A DNA stretch of 64,000 nt from Faeciplasma gallinarum (GTDB lineage: Bacteria; Bacillota; Clostridia; Oscillospirales; Ruminococcaceae). Shown piece by piece: positions 50,559 through 58,856 of this stretch. Location: assembly GCA_018711085.1 (NCBI GenBank), contig DVIR01000030.1, positions 62,001 to 126,000 of the forward strand, in the 5' to 3' direction. The notes beneath the pieces were generated by a model that had not been told where the DNA came from, searched no databases, and saw nothing but the letters and a program-made list of their open reading frames with translations. Every line of letters starts with the position of its first letter. Within the stretch, counting starts at the first letter, position 1. Both the position numbers and the translations under genes were made by a program.

Positions 50559-52043
50559 ATGGGAAACATGTTTGAAGCCGAGTACAAAGAGAAGTTCGGA
50601 AAAGAAGGCCTCACGTTTGACGACGTGCTGCTTGTGCCGGGCGAATCAGACGTTACGCCCAACTTGGTGGATCTTAAAACCACGCTTTGCAAGGGCATAA
50701 CGCTCAATATTCCTATCATGACGTCCGCAATGGACACCGTAACCGAGTCCGCAATGGCTATAGCGGTCTCAAGAGAGGGCGGAATAGGAATAATACATAA
50801 GAACATGACGATAGACATGCAGGCGGAAGAGGTCGATAAGGTAAAGCGCTCGCAGAACGGAGTAATAGTAAACCCGTTCTTCCTCTCGGCGGATCATCTT
50901 GTTTCGGATGCGGATGAGCTGATGAGCAAATACCGCATTTCAGGCGTCCCGATAGTAGACGAAAACGGAAAGCTCTGCGGAATCATCACCAACCGTGATA
51001 TGCGTTTCATCACCGACTACACAACAACCATCGGCGAAGTGATGACAAAAGATCACCTCGTAACCGCGCCTGTCGGAACCTCCTTAGAGGACGCTCAGCA
51101 GATATTAAGAAAGTATAAAATAGAAAAGCTCCCTTTAGTGGATGCAAACGGATACCTCAAGGGACTTATAACCATCAAGGACATAGAGAAGGCGGTCAAG
51201 TACCCCAACTCCGCAACCGACTCGCAGGGCAGACTCATCTGCGGCGCGGCAATAGGCGTGACGGGCGACGTTTTGGACAGAGCGGGCGCACTTGTTGCGG
51301 CGGGCGTAGACTGCTTGATTCTCGACTCCGCTCACGGACATTCAGAGAATATCTTAAAGTGCGTTGAAAAGGTCAAGAATGCGTTCCCGGGCGTTCCGGT
51401 CATAGCGGGAAATGTGGCAACAGCAGAGGGTACGGAGGCGCTCATCAAGGCTGGCGCAGACTGCGTAAAGGTCGGCATAGGACCCGGCTCCATCTGCACG
51501 ACAAGAGTTGTCGCCGGCGTGGGCGTTCCTCAGATAACAGCGGTCTTTGACGCGGCATGCATGGCGGCAAAGTACGGCATACCCGTAATAGCGGACGGCG
51601 GTATAAAGTACTCCGGCGATATAGTAAAGGCTTTGGCGGCAGGCGCAAACGTAGTTATGCTCGGCTCGCTCCTGGCGGGCTGCGACGAAGCTCCAGGCGA
51701 GATAGAAATCTATCAGGGACGCTCCTTCAAGGTCTATAGAGGCATGGGCAGCCTCGGCGCTATGGCTTGCGGCTCAAAGGACAGATACTTCCAGACAGGC
51801 TCTAAGAAGCTCGTTCCGGAGGGCGTAGAGGGCAGAGTACCCTATAAGGGACAGCTCTCCGATACAGTGTTCCAGCTTTGCGGCGGCATAAGAAGCGGTA
51901 TGGGCTACTGCGGATGCCATACCATAGACGACTTGCACACAAAGACAAAGTTTGTGCGCATAACCGGCGCAGGTTTGAAGGAGTCGCATCCTCACGATAT
52001 CTATATCACCAAGGAAGCTCCCAACTACTCGGCACAGATCTGA
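50559..52043 (+). CDS. guaB: Inosine-5'-monophosphate dehydrogenase
   Basis: 494 residues: a TIM-barrel IMPDH with two CBS domains inserted (about 98-220) and catalytic-loop Cys in GPGSICTTRVVAGVGVPQ. It contains the start motif LTFDDVLLVPGESDV and the IMP-binding VIADGGIKYSGDIVKALA. It oxidises IMP to XMP, the committed step to GMP. GGAGGGTAAT precedes the ATG. Confidence 0.97.
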   Translation: MGNMFEAEYKEKFGKEGLTFDDVLLVPGESDVTPNLVDLKTTLCKGITLNIPIMTSAMDTVTESAMAIAVSREGGIGIIHKNMTIDMQAEEVDKVKRSQNGVIVNPFFLSADHLVSDADELMSKYRISGVPIVDENGKLCGIITNRDMRFITDYTTTIGEVMTKDHLVTAPVGTSLEDAQQILRKYKIEKLPLVDANGYLKGLITIKDIEKAVKYPNSATDSQGRLICGAAIGVTGDVLDRAGALVAAGVDCLILDSAHGHSENILKCVEKVKNAFPGVPVIAGNVATAEGTEALIKAGADCVKVGIGPGSICTTRVVAGVGVPQITAVFDAACMAAKYGIPVIADGGIKYSGDIVKALAAGANVVMLGSLLAGCDEAPGEIEIYQGRSFKVYRGMGSLGAMACGSKDRYFQTGSKKLVPEGVEGRVPYKGQLSDTVFQLCGGIRSGMGYCGCHTIDDLHTKTKFVRITGAGLKESHPHDIYITKEAPNYSAQI

Positions 52044-52066
52044 AATCAAAATAAAATACCCAGGTC

Positions 52067-52102
52067 GCGGCTCTTTTTAAAAAGAAGAAGAGCCGCATTT
52101 TT
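52067..52102 (+). terminator. Terminator after guaB
   Basis: GCGGCTCTT/AAGAGCCGC stem followed by ATTTTT. Confidence 0.85.
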
Positions 52103-52136
52103 AAAACAGAACGTATAACGGAGGTCAAATATTACT

Positions 52137-53003
52137 ATGATTGATGAGCGCGGGCACTTTTTCATGTCAAATTTTGAGCTTATGGGCGATCATGAGCACT
52201 ATGTGCTGCCGGCCAAAAGCGTAAAGAGCGATGTCAGGTTTGATGTTTACGATTATGAACAGATACCGTCGACAAACTCGATTGCAATGCTGCTTGCGAT
52301 GAAAGAGACCAAGCCTAATATATGCATAACCACACGCTGGCAGACGGACGGCAGGGGACGTATGGGCAAGCATTTTTACAGCCCCAAGGGCACCGGCTTG
52401 TACTTTACGCTGATATACAGAAACGACACAAATATATATGACGCACTTATGATAACCCCCGCCGTGGCATGCGCAGTTGCAAGCGTGCTCGAGGAGGAAT
52501 CGGGCAAGGAAATGGGCATAAAGTGGGTGAACGACATCTACTGCAACGGCAAAAAGGTGTGCGGAATACTCACCGAAAGCAGCATCGACTTTGAGAACGT
52601 AAAGCTCAACCACGCGATTATCGGCGTGGGAATAAACCTCACCAAACCCAAGCTCGGCTTTGTCGATGAAATAGAGGACATCGCAGGCGTGGTGTTTGAT
52701 AAGCCGCTCAGCCCGACTAAGAAGAAAAAGCTGCTTGAGAAGCTGCTTTTGTCAATGGACAAGTATCTGAAGATGCTCTCAACATGCGAGTTTATGGATG
52801 AATACCGCCGCCGCTCGATACTTATCGGCAAGGAGGTTATCGTTCAGAACGGCAGGGAAAAGTTTGAGGCCAAGGTTCTCGGCATAGACAACCGCGCGGG
52901 ACTCGTCGTCGAGGCGAGCGGCGACTGCAAGGTCTTGCAGTCCGGCGAGGTCAGCATAAAAATGCCGAAGGCGACTAAAAAGACAAAGAGCACAAAAGCG
53001 TAA
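52137..53003 (+). CDS. birA: Biotin--[acetyl-CoA-carboxylase] ligase, no DNA-binding domain
   Basis: 288 residues with the catalytic loop GRGRMGKHFYSPKGTG, the biotin-binding QIPSTNSIAML and IKWVNDIYCNGKKVCGIL. A C-terminal BPL_C domain (about 225-275) carries a basic tail (PKATKKTKSTKA). It attaches biotin to acyl-CoA carboxylase or decarboxylase carriers. The N-terminal winged helix of repressor-type BirA is missing, so it should not regulate transcription. GGAGG lies 12 bases before the ATG; a second ATG at 52163 is possible. Confidence 0.92.
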   Translation: MIDERGHFFMSNFELMGDHEHYVLPAKSVKSDVRFDVYDYEQIPSTNSIAMLLAMKETKPNICITTRWQTDGRGRMGKHFYSPKGTGLYFTLIYRNDTNIYDALMITPAVACAVASVLEEESGKEMGIKWVNDIYCNGKKVCGILTESSIDFENVKLNHAIIGVGINLTKPKLGFVDEIEDIAGVVFDKPLSPTKKKKLLEKLLLSMDKYLKMLSTCEFMDEYRRRSILIGKEVIVQNGREKFEAKVLGIDNRAGLVVEASGDCKVLQSGEVSIKMPKATKKTKSTKA

Positions 53004-53301
53004 CCACGCAGGACAGCACAGGCAGGACATGCGCGCCCGATACACTGCATGCACTGCAAACATGCACGGTAAGCCCGGCAAATTTTATACAGCAAGTTTT
53101 GCTCAGCAGGCATTATACATAAAGTTTTATACTCTTATGCGCCTGCGCCCTGTGTCACGGCACAATTTGTCGGCAGACATGGCGGCTGTGATGAAAACGG
53201 ATACCCTGCGGTCAGGGTTATGGCGGCATGCATGCCCTATATATCCGCGCGCCGCCACCACACCCCGCCGCCGGCAATAGGCAGCCTGAACAACACTGAA
53301 A
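53004..53301. other. Intergenic stretch without identifiable feature
   Basis: About 300 bases between birA and the glyS terminator. Rich in gcatgc-type palindromic hexamers (gcatgcactgc, gcatgcatgcc) but no gene, RNA or clear hairpin was recognised. Confidence 0.4.
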
Positions 53302-53353
53302 ACAAAAAAACACCCCTCGGAAACCGGACATCATCATGCCGGCTGCTGAGGGG
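53302..53353 (-). terminator. Terminator of glyS
   Basis: On the minus strand CCCCTCAGCAGCCGG ... CCGGTTTCCGAGGGG with inner loop, followed by TGTTTTTTTGTT. Confidence 0.75.
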
Positions 53354-53380
53354 ATTTTCATTATCATTATTTTTTAGTTG

Positions 53381-53412
53381 TCAGAATACAATTCTGTCAG
53401 AATACAATTCTG
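53381..53412 (-). repeat. Exact 16-bp duplication of the glyS 3' end
   Basis: CAGAATTGTATTCTGA occurs twice head to tail on the minus strand: 53412-53397 encodes the last codons R-I-V-F-stop, and 53396-53381 repeats them immediately after the stop. Confidence 0.95.
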
Positions 53413-54776
53413 TTGGAAATGTAGCTCTCAAGCTCTGAAATCGGGATTCTGACCTGCTCCATGGAGTCTCTGTCTCTTACGGTGACGCATCCGTCCGTTT
53501 CGGAGTCGAAGTCATAGGTTATGCACCACGGCGTGCCGATTTCGTCCTCACGGCGATACCTCTTTCCGATAGATCCCGTCTCGTCAAAGTCCACCATGAA
53601 CTTCTTTGAAAGGCTGTCGTAAACCTTGAGCGCACCCTCGGACAGCTTCTTAGAAAGGGGCAGAACCGCAGCCTTGTAAGGCGCTACAACGGGATTTAAG
53701 TGCAGAACAACTCTTATGTCGTTCTTCTCGGCGTCCAAAACCTCCTCGTCGTATGCCTCGCACAAAAGCGCAAGCACCGTTCTGTCAAGTCCGTACGTGG
53801 ACTCGATTATGAAGGGGATGTAGCGCTCGTTTGTCTCGGGGTCGAGGTACTCAAGCTTTGTGCCGCTGTATTCCTGGTGGCGTGTGAGGTCGAAGTTTGT
53901 GCGGTTGTGCGTGCCGTTTACCTCGCCCCATCCGAACGGGAACAAAAATTCTATGTCGCATGCCGCCTTGGCATAGTGCGCAAGCTTTTCGTGGTCGTGG
54001 AACCTAAGATGCTCTGCGGGTATTCCGAGATCCTGATAGTAGCGCATGCCGAACTCCTTGAAGTACTGATAAAGCTCGGTGTCGGTGCCCTCCTTGCAAA
54101 ACGTCTGGAACTCCATCTGCTCAAACTCTATGGTGCGGAATGTGAAGTTGCCGGGGGTGATCTCGTTTCTGAACGCCTTGCCTATCTGTCCTATAGAGAA
54201 GGGGAGCTTTGCACGCATGCTGCGCTGAACGTTAAGAAAGTTTACATACTCGCCCTGCGCGTTCTCGGGTCTTAAATATATTATGCTCTTTGCGTCCTCC
54301 GTGACTCCGCGGTAGGTCTGGAACATCAGGTTGAACTCCCTTATTTCCGTGAAGTTGTGCTTTCCGCAGTGGGGGCAGGGGATTGAGTGGGCTTTTATAA
54401 ACTCAAACATTTCCTGCTTGGTCATCTTGTCCGCATGCGCATTCGGGTCAAAGTTGTCTATGAGGGTGTCCGCCCTGTGACGCATTTTGCACTCCTTGCA
54501 GTCCAAAAGCGGGTCGGAAAAGCTTGCAACGTGTCCCGATGCCTCCCATACCCTCGGGTGCATGAGTATGTCCGCGTCAACCTCATAGCTGTTGCGGCGC
54601 TCCTGAATGAAGCGCTTGCGCCATGTGTCCTTGACGTTGTTTTTCATCCTTGCGCCCAAAGGGCCGTAGTCCCACGTGTTCGCAAGTCCGCCGTATATGT
54701 CGCTGCCGGGGAAGATAAATCCTCTGCCCTTGCAGAGCGCGACGATTTTATCCATAGTTTTGAGTGAATTGTCCAT
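53397..54776 (-). CDS. glyS: Glycyl-tRNA synthetase (alpha2 dimer type)
   Basis: 459 residues from the ATG at 54776 (AGGAGATCAACC upstream), the single-chain form found in many Gram-positives, archaea and eukaryotes, not the GlyQ/GlyS type. It has class II motifs: GARMKNNVKDTW, FRNEITPGNFTFRTIEFEQMEF and SYGLDRTVLALLCEAY. Zinc-like pairs CKECKM and CPHC are present (around 90-150). It charges tRNA-Gly. No T-box leader is visible upstream. It ends with the duplicated 16-bp sequence. Confidence 0.95.
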   Translation of the reverse strand: MDNSLKTMDKIVALCKGRGFIFPGSDIYGGLANTWDYGPLGARMKNNVKDTWRKRFIQERRNSYEVDADILMHPRVWEASGHVASFSDPLLDCKECKMRHRADTLIDNFDPNAHADKMTKQEMFEFIKAHSIPCPHCGKHNFTEIREFNLMFQTYRGVTEDAKSIIYLRPENAQGEYVNFLNVQRSMRAKLPFSIGQIGKAFRNEITPGNFTFRTIEFEQMEFQTFCKEGTDTELYQYFKEFGMRYYQDLGIPAEHLRFHDHEKLAHYAKAACDIEFLFPFGWGEVNGTHNRTNFDLTRHQEYSGTKLEYLDPETNERYIPFIIESTYGLDRTVLALLCEAYDEEVLDAEKNDIRVVLHLNPVVAPYKAAVLPLSKKLSEGALKVYDSLSKKFMVDFDETGSIGKRYRREDEIGTPWCITYDFDSETDGCVTVRDRDSMEQVRIPISELESYISNRIVF

Positions 54777-54926
54777 GGTTGATCTCCTGTACATTACATT
54801 TATTAAGCCCGCCGCACTGCGGCAGGTCGATTCAACGATTATTGTAATGCATATTCCTTTATAAGTCAAGTTAATCCGATGCTCACATCCGCAATAATTC
54901 GCTCAAACGCCGCGAGGGGTTTGGGA

Positions 54927-54935
54927 TTATCCACA
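54927..54935 (+). promoter_or_regulatory. Single consensus DnaA box (TTATCCACA) in the glyS-serC spacer
   Basis: A perfect match to the E. coli/B. subtilis DnaA box, about 20 kb from the putative origin and about 45 bases before the serC promoter. A lone 9-mer may be coincidental. Confidence 0.35.
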
Positions 54936-54978
54936 AATTTATTGCTTTAATGCAGTGAAAATTTTTGTTCTCGCATGG

Positions 54979-55007
54979 TTGACACCTGTATTTATATGAA
55001 GTATAAT
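54979..55007 (+). promoter_or_regulatory. Promoter of serC-serA
   Basis: TTGACA, 17 bases, TATAAT, both consensus, about 35 bases upstream of serC. Confidence 0.88.
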
Positions 55008-55047
55008 TGATGGTAGCTATTTTATTAGATTAACGGAGGAATCCAAC

Positions 55048-56127
55048 ATGAGAGTTTACAATTTCAGCGCAGGTCCGGCGATGATGCCGGAGCAGGTATT
55101 GAAAAGAGCGGCGGACGAGATGCTTGAGTACGGCGACAGCGGTCAGTCCGTAATGGAGATGTCCCACCGTTCAAAGGAATACCAGGCTATCATAGACAGC
55201 GTAGAGGCAAAGCTAAGACAGGTCATGAGCATTCCCGACAACTATAAGGTATTGTTCTTGCAGGGCGGAGCGTCAAGCCAGTTTGCAATGATCCCCCTTA
55301 ATCTTATGAACCGCAACAACAAGGCGGACTTTGTCATCACGGGCCAGTGGGCTAACAAGGCGTATCAGGAGGCGTCAAGGTACGGCAAGTGCAACGTCGT
55401 GGCGTCCTCTAAGGACAAGACGTTTTCTTACATCCCCGAGCTTGACAAGTCCAAGTTTGATCCGGAGGCTGACTACTTCCACATATGCTATAACAACACC
55501 ATCTACGGAACCCGCTTCAACGAGCTTCCCGACACCGGCGACGTCCCGCTGATAGCTGATATGTCGTCATGCATACTTTCCGAGCCGGTAGACGTTTCAA
55601 AGTTCGGACTCATCTATGCCGGAGCGCAGAAGAACATGGGACCCGCGGGTCTTACGGTTGTCATCATAAGAGAGGATCTTATAGGCAACGCAATGGATAT
55701 CACCCCCACCATGTTCAACTACAAGATACATGCCGACAACGGATCCATGTACAACACTCCTCCGACATACGGCATATACATCTTAGGTCTTGTTCTGGAC
55801 TGGATAATTGAAAAGGGCGGACTTGCCGAGATGGCTAAGCTCAACCGCAGGAAGGCGGAGCTTTTGTATAACTACCTCGACTCCTCCAAGCTCTTTAAGG
55901 CAACCGTTTCGGGCAAGGACAGATCTCTTATGAACATTCCGTTCGTCACCGGCAGCGACGAGCTTGACGCCAAGTTTGTCTGTGAGGCTAAGAAGGAAGG
56001 ACTCATCAACCTCAAGGGTCACCGCACCGTCGGCGGCATGAGGGCGTCCATTTACAACGCAATGCCTTATGAGGGCGTTGAAAAGCTTGTTGAATTTATG
56101 AGAAAGTTTGAGGCTGAAAATGTATAA
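55048..56127 (+). CDS. serC: Phosphoserine aminotransferase
   Basis: 359 residues with the PLP-lysine segment YAGAQKNMGPAGLTVVII, the N-terminal VYNFSAGPAMMPEQVL and SHRSKEYQAI. It converts 3-phosphohydroxypyruvate to 3-phosphoserine. ACGGAGGAATCCAAC precedes the ATG. The serA start overlaps its end. Confidence 0.96.
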   Translation: MRVYNFSAGPAMMPEQVLKRAADEMLEYGDSGQSVMEMSHRSKEYQAIIDSVEAKLRQVMSIPDNYKVLFLQGGASSQFAMIPLNLMNRNNKADFVITGQWANKAYQEASRYGKCNVVASSKDKTFSYIPELDKSKFDPEADYFHICYNNTIYGTRFNELPDTGDVPLIADMSSCILSEPVDVSKFGLIYAGAQKNMGPAGLTVVIIREDLIGNAMDITPTMFNYKIHADNGSMYNTPPTYGIYILGLVLDWIIEKGGLAEMAKLNRRKAELLYNYLDSSKLFKATVSGKDRSLMNIPFVTGSDELDAKFVCEAKKEGLINLKGHRTVGGMRASIYNAMPYEGVEKLVEFMRKFEAENV

Positions 56128-57283
56128 TATACTTACTTTAAATAAGATCGCCGCTGTGGGCACCGATAACTTTGACCGCAGCCGCTATAACGTGTCGGAC
56201 GCAGCAGAAAACCCCGATGCGATAATGGTTCGCTCCGCAAACATGCTCGACTATCAGTTCAACCCCGAGCTGATAGCAATAGCAAGAGCGGGCGCAGGAG
56301 TAAACAACATCCCGATAGACCGCTGCTCTGAGGCGGGAATATGCGTGTTCAACACCCCCGGAGCAAACGCCAACGCCGTAAAGGAGCTGGTTGTAGCGGG
56401 ACTTTTGATGACTTCAAGAAAGATTGCCGCCGCAATCGACTGGGCTAAGACCTTAAAGGGCAAGGGCGACGAGGTTTCAAAGCTCGTCGAAAAAGGCAAG
56501 TCTCAGTTTGCCGGCCCCGAGATAATGGGCAAGACCTTAGGTATCGTCGGACTTGGCGCAATAGGCGTAAAGGTTGCGAATACCGCGCTTTCTCTGGGCA
56601 TGAAGGTAGTGGGCTATGACCCGTTTTTGTCTGTAAATGCCGCACTCGGCATGAAGCCGGGCGTGACGGTTGTAAAGACGCTTGCCGAGCTTTACAGCGT
56701 GTCCGATTATATCACCCTGCACCTGCCCTATAACAGCGACACTAAGGATACGGTTTGCGCCGACAGCATTTCAAGGATGAAAAAGGGCGTGAGAATACTC
56801 AACTTTGCAAGAGGCGAGCTTGTAAACACCAAGGACATAATAGCGGCGCTTGCAAGCGGCGATGTCAGCGCATATATCACAGACTTCCCGAACGATGAGC
56901 TTATCGGCGTTGAGGGCGTGACGGCAATACCCCACCTCGGAGCATCCACTCCCGAGTCGGAGGACAACTGCGCATGCATGGCGGCAAACGAGCTTATCGA
57001 CTATATAGAGACCGGCAAGGTCATAAATTCCGTGAACCTTCCCAACTGCGAGCTTGCAAAGACGGCAGACCACCTTGTGTGCGTCATCCATAAGAACGTG
57101 CCCGCAATCATTGCGCAGGTCACATCTGCAATTTCAAAGGCAGGCGGAAATATCGAAGCCATAGCCAATAAGTCAAAGAAGGACTGGGCTTATACTATGC
57201 TCGATGTCACCGGCGAAGTCGTGGATACCACTAAAAAAGAAATACTTGCTATAGAGGGTGTAACCGGAGTAAGAGTGCTATAA
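56120..57283 (+). CDS. serA: D-3-phosphoglycerate dehydrogenase
   Basis: 387 residues from the ATG at 56120, overlapping serC by eight bases. It has a Rossmann NAD-binding site GIVGLGAIGVKVANTAL (about 141-157), catalytic Arg/Glu/His regions (ARAGAGVNNIPID; AIPHLGAS) and a C-terminal ACT domain (about 315-387). It starts serine synthesis and is probably inhibited by serine. Its terminal codons VTGVRVL-stop recur twice downstream with only synonymous changes. Confidence 0.95.
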   Translation: MYNILTLNKIAAVGTDNFDRSRYNVSDAAENPDAIMVRSANMLDYQFNPELIAIARAGAGVNNIPIDRCSEAGICVFNTPGANANAVKELVVAGLLMTSRKIAAAIDWAKTLKGKGDEVSKLVEKGKSQFAGPEIMGKTLGIVGLGAIGVKVANTALSLGMKVVGYDPFLSVNAALGMKPGVTVVKTLAELYSVSDYITLHLPYNSDTKDTVCADSISRMKKGVRILNFARGELVNTKDIIAALASGDVSAYITDFPNDELIGVEGVTAIPHLGASTPESEDNCACMAANELIDYIETGKVINSVNLPNCELAKTADHLVCVIHKNVPAIIAQVTSAISKAGGNIEAIANKSKKDWAYTMLDVTGEVVDTTKKEILAIEGVTGVRVL

Positions 57284-57656
57284 AGCCTGAAGGTCTATAA
57301 GAAAATGCAGGTACACTGACCTTGCAGAAAGTATGGACCGGTTACGTTGGCGTTACGGACGCACCTGATTCCGCAGGCACAGATTACCCTAACGCCTGTG
57401 ACAGTCATACTTAATTCCGTAGGCACATACCTTCCTCACGTGTCGTTACCGGAGTCAGGGTACTTTGAGTTTGAACTTTGATTGAGAAACGGACAATAGT
57501 ATCGGACATTTAGGAAGCATATACCAGTAACGTTTTGGCGTTACGGACGCACCTGATTCCGTAGGCACAGATTACCATAACGCCTGTGACGAACCTATTA
57601 TATTCCGCAGGAACAAACCTTCCTCACGTGTTGTAACCGGAGTAAGGGTATTATAA
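57260..57656 (+). repeat. Tandem ~186-bp units carrying recoded copies of the serA 3' end
   Basis: VTGVRVL-stop is encoded at 57260-57283 (serA itself), 57445-57468 (GTT ACC GGA GTC AGG GTA CTT TGA) and 57633-57656 (GTA ACC GGA GTA AGG GTA TTA TAA); periods are 185 and 188 bases. The two downstream units share long blocks (ggcgttacggacgcacctga; cttcctcacgtgt) and a GGCGTTA...TAACGCC stem. No other open frame fits; the stretch is otherwise non-coding. Confidence 0.85.
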
Positions 57657-57740
57657 GTTTTCTCTCTGATTAAGAAACGACCAAACGTATCAGCTATGTA
57701 AAAAGCGGGTGCGCATGCGCGGCATCGCCTATGTAATCGG

Positions 57741-57756
57741 TGTTTCATGTGAAACA
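57741..57756. other. parS-like palindrome downstream of serA
   Basis: TGTTTCATGTGAAACA: one base from the universal parS TGTTTCACGTGAAACA (T for C at the centre). It is intergenic, about 11 kb from soj. Confidence 0.65.
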
Positions 57757-57824
57757 TCGCGCCCGATAAAAGCTTTGTCGATAACTAAAACCCATATAAA
57801 CGCTTTAATCAACCCTGTTGTGTA

Positions 57825-57864
57825 AAGCAAGCCTCGCGGCAATAGCTGCGGGGCTTGCTTTTTT
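57825..57864 (+). terminator. Terminator downstream of the serCA operon
   Basis: AAGCAAGCC...GGGCTTGCTT stem with inner CGCGGC/GCTGCG pairing, followed by TTTT; 540 bases past serA. Confidence 0.75.
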
Positions 57865-57976
57865 CTGTTCACTTTTTCCGTGCAGCATGCGCACGCTGCA
57901 CATATCTCTTTTTTCTGCGGGTTATGCTTGTGCGCACGTATGCTCACGGTATGTATGCGCATGCCTTGCATTCGCA

Positions 57977-58756
57977 TCATATCCCAAACAGCGCGCGGGC
58001 GTTTTTTTCGGTCTGCAGGATTATCTGCTCCGCCGTCACGCCGCATATCGCCGCCTCGGCTGCGGCGGTGTATACAAGCATGGAGCTGTCGCACCTCTGA
58101 CCCCTCAAAGGCTCCGGCGCCATGTACGGGCAGTCGGTCTCCAAAAGAAGCCTGTTGGGCGGCACGACTTCAAGCGCAGCCCTTGCTTTTTTTGAGTTCT
58201 TAAAGGATATAACCCCCGTAAAGCTTATGTACATGCCTATGTTTATTAGCTCACGCGCGGTTTCGCTTGAGCCGGAAAAGCAGTGCATAACCCCTTTCGG
58301 CCTCAGCTCCTTTAATATCGCCACGCAGTCGCCCGACGCATCCCTCGAGTGTACTATAACCGGCAAGCCGCAGCGGATCGCCAAAAGTATCTGCTCCCTG
58401 AAAAGACGTATCTGCGCCCGCCTGTCGTAGCCCGGGTAGTGGTAGTCAAGCCCGATTTCGCCGACTGCAACTATCTTGTTTTTGCCCTTTTGCCGGCACA
58501 GCTTTTCTATCTCCCAAAGCTCCGCAGGGAGCATTTTCGGCGCATACTCCGGATGTATCCCCGCGGCGGTGTAAAAGCGCGGGAACAGCTCGGCGTATTT
58601 TATGCCGAAAATGGTCGAGCGCAGGTCTGTTGCGGCGTGTATGATTGCCGACATGCCGCGCTCAAACAGCGAGCCAACAAGAGCATACCTGTCCCCGTCA
58701 AACCGCGGATCGTCGTAGTGAGAATGGGTGTCTATGATGTTTTTCAGCGATGACAT
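57977..58756 (-). CDS. tatD: TatD family metal-dependent deoxyribonuclease
   Basis: 259 residues with the metal-binding DTHSHYDD (near residue 9), AVGEIGLDYHYPG, VIVHSRDA, GVMHCFSGS and LLETDCPYMAPEPLRG in order. TatD-type hydrolases act on DNA ends and possibly D-aminoacyl-tRNA. AAGGAAGTG precedes the ATG by about 11 bases. It converges on the serCA operon. Confidence 0.94.
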   Translation of the reverse strand: MSSLKNIIDTHSHYDDPRFDGDRYALVGSLFERGMSAIIHAATDLRSTIFGIKYAELFPRFYTAAGIHPEYAPKMLPAELWEIEKLCRQKGKNKIVAVGEIGLDYHYPGYDRRAQIRLFREQILLAIRCGLPVIVHSRDASGDCVAILKELRPKGVMHCFSGSSETARELINIGMYISFTGVISFKNSKKARAALEVVPPNRLLLETDCPYMAPEPLRGQRCDSSMLVYTAAAEAAICGVTAEQIILQTEKNARALFGI

Positions 58757-58856
58757 GTAAAAAGCACTTCCTTTTTTTCTTGAAGTATTGAAATGCCGCC
58801 TCTCGGGCGGTATACTTTATTTAAGAAATAAACGATAATCTGAGGAGGAAAAAACT

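Noticed and set aside
54777..54978. T-box riboswitch upstream of glyS (and similarly upstream of serS)
   Set aside because: No T-box core sequence (UGGNACCGCG-type) and no specifier stem seen.
57284..57660. Remnants of a second serA gene downstream
   Set aside because: Only the last eight codons are recognisable in each unit; the rest of each unit is not homologous to serA coding sequence.
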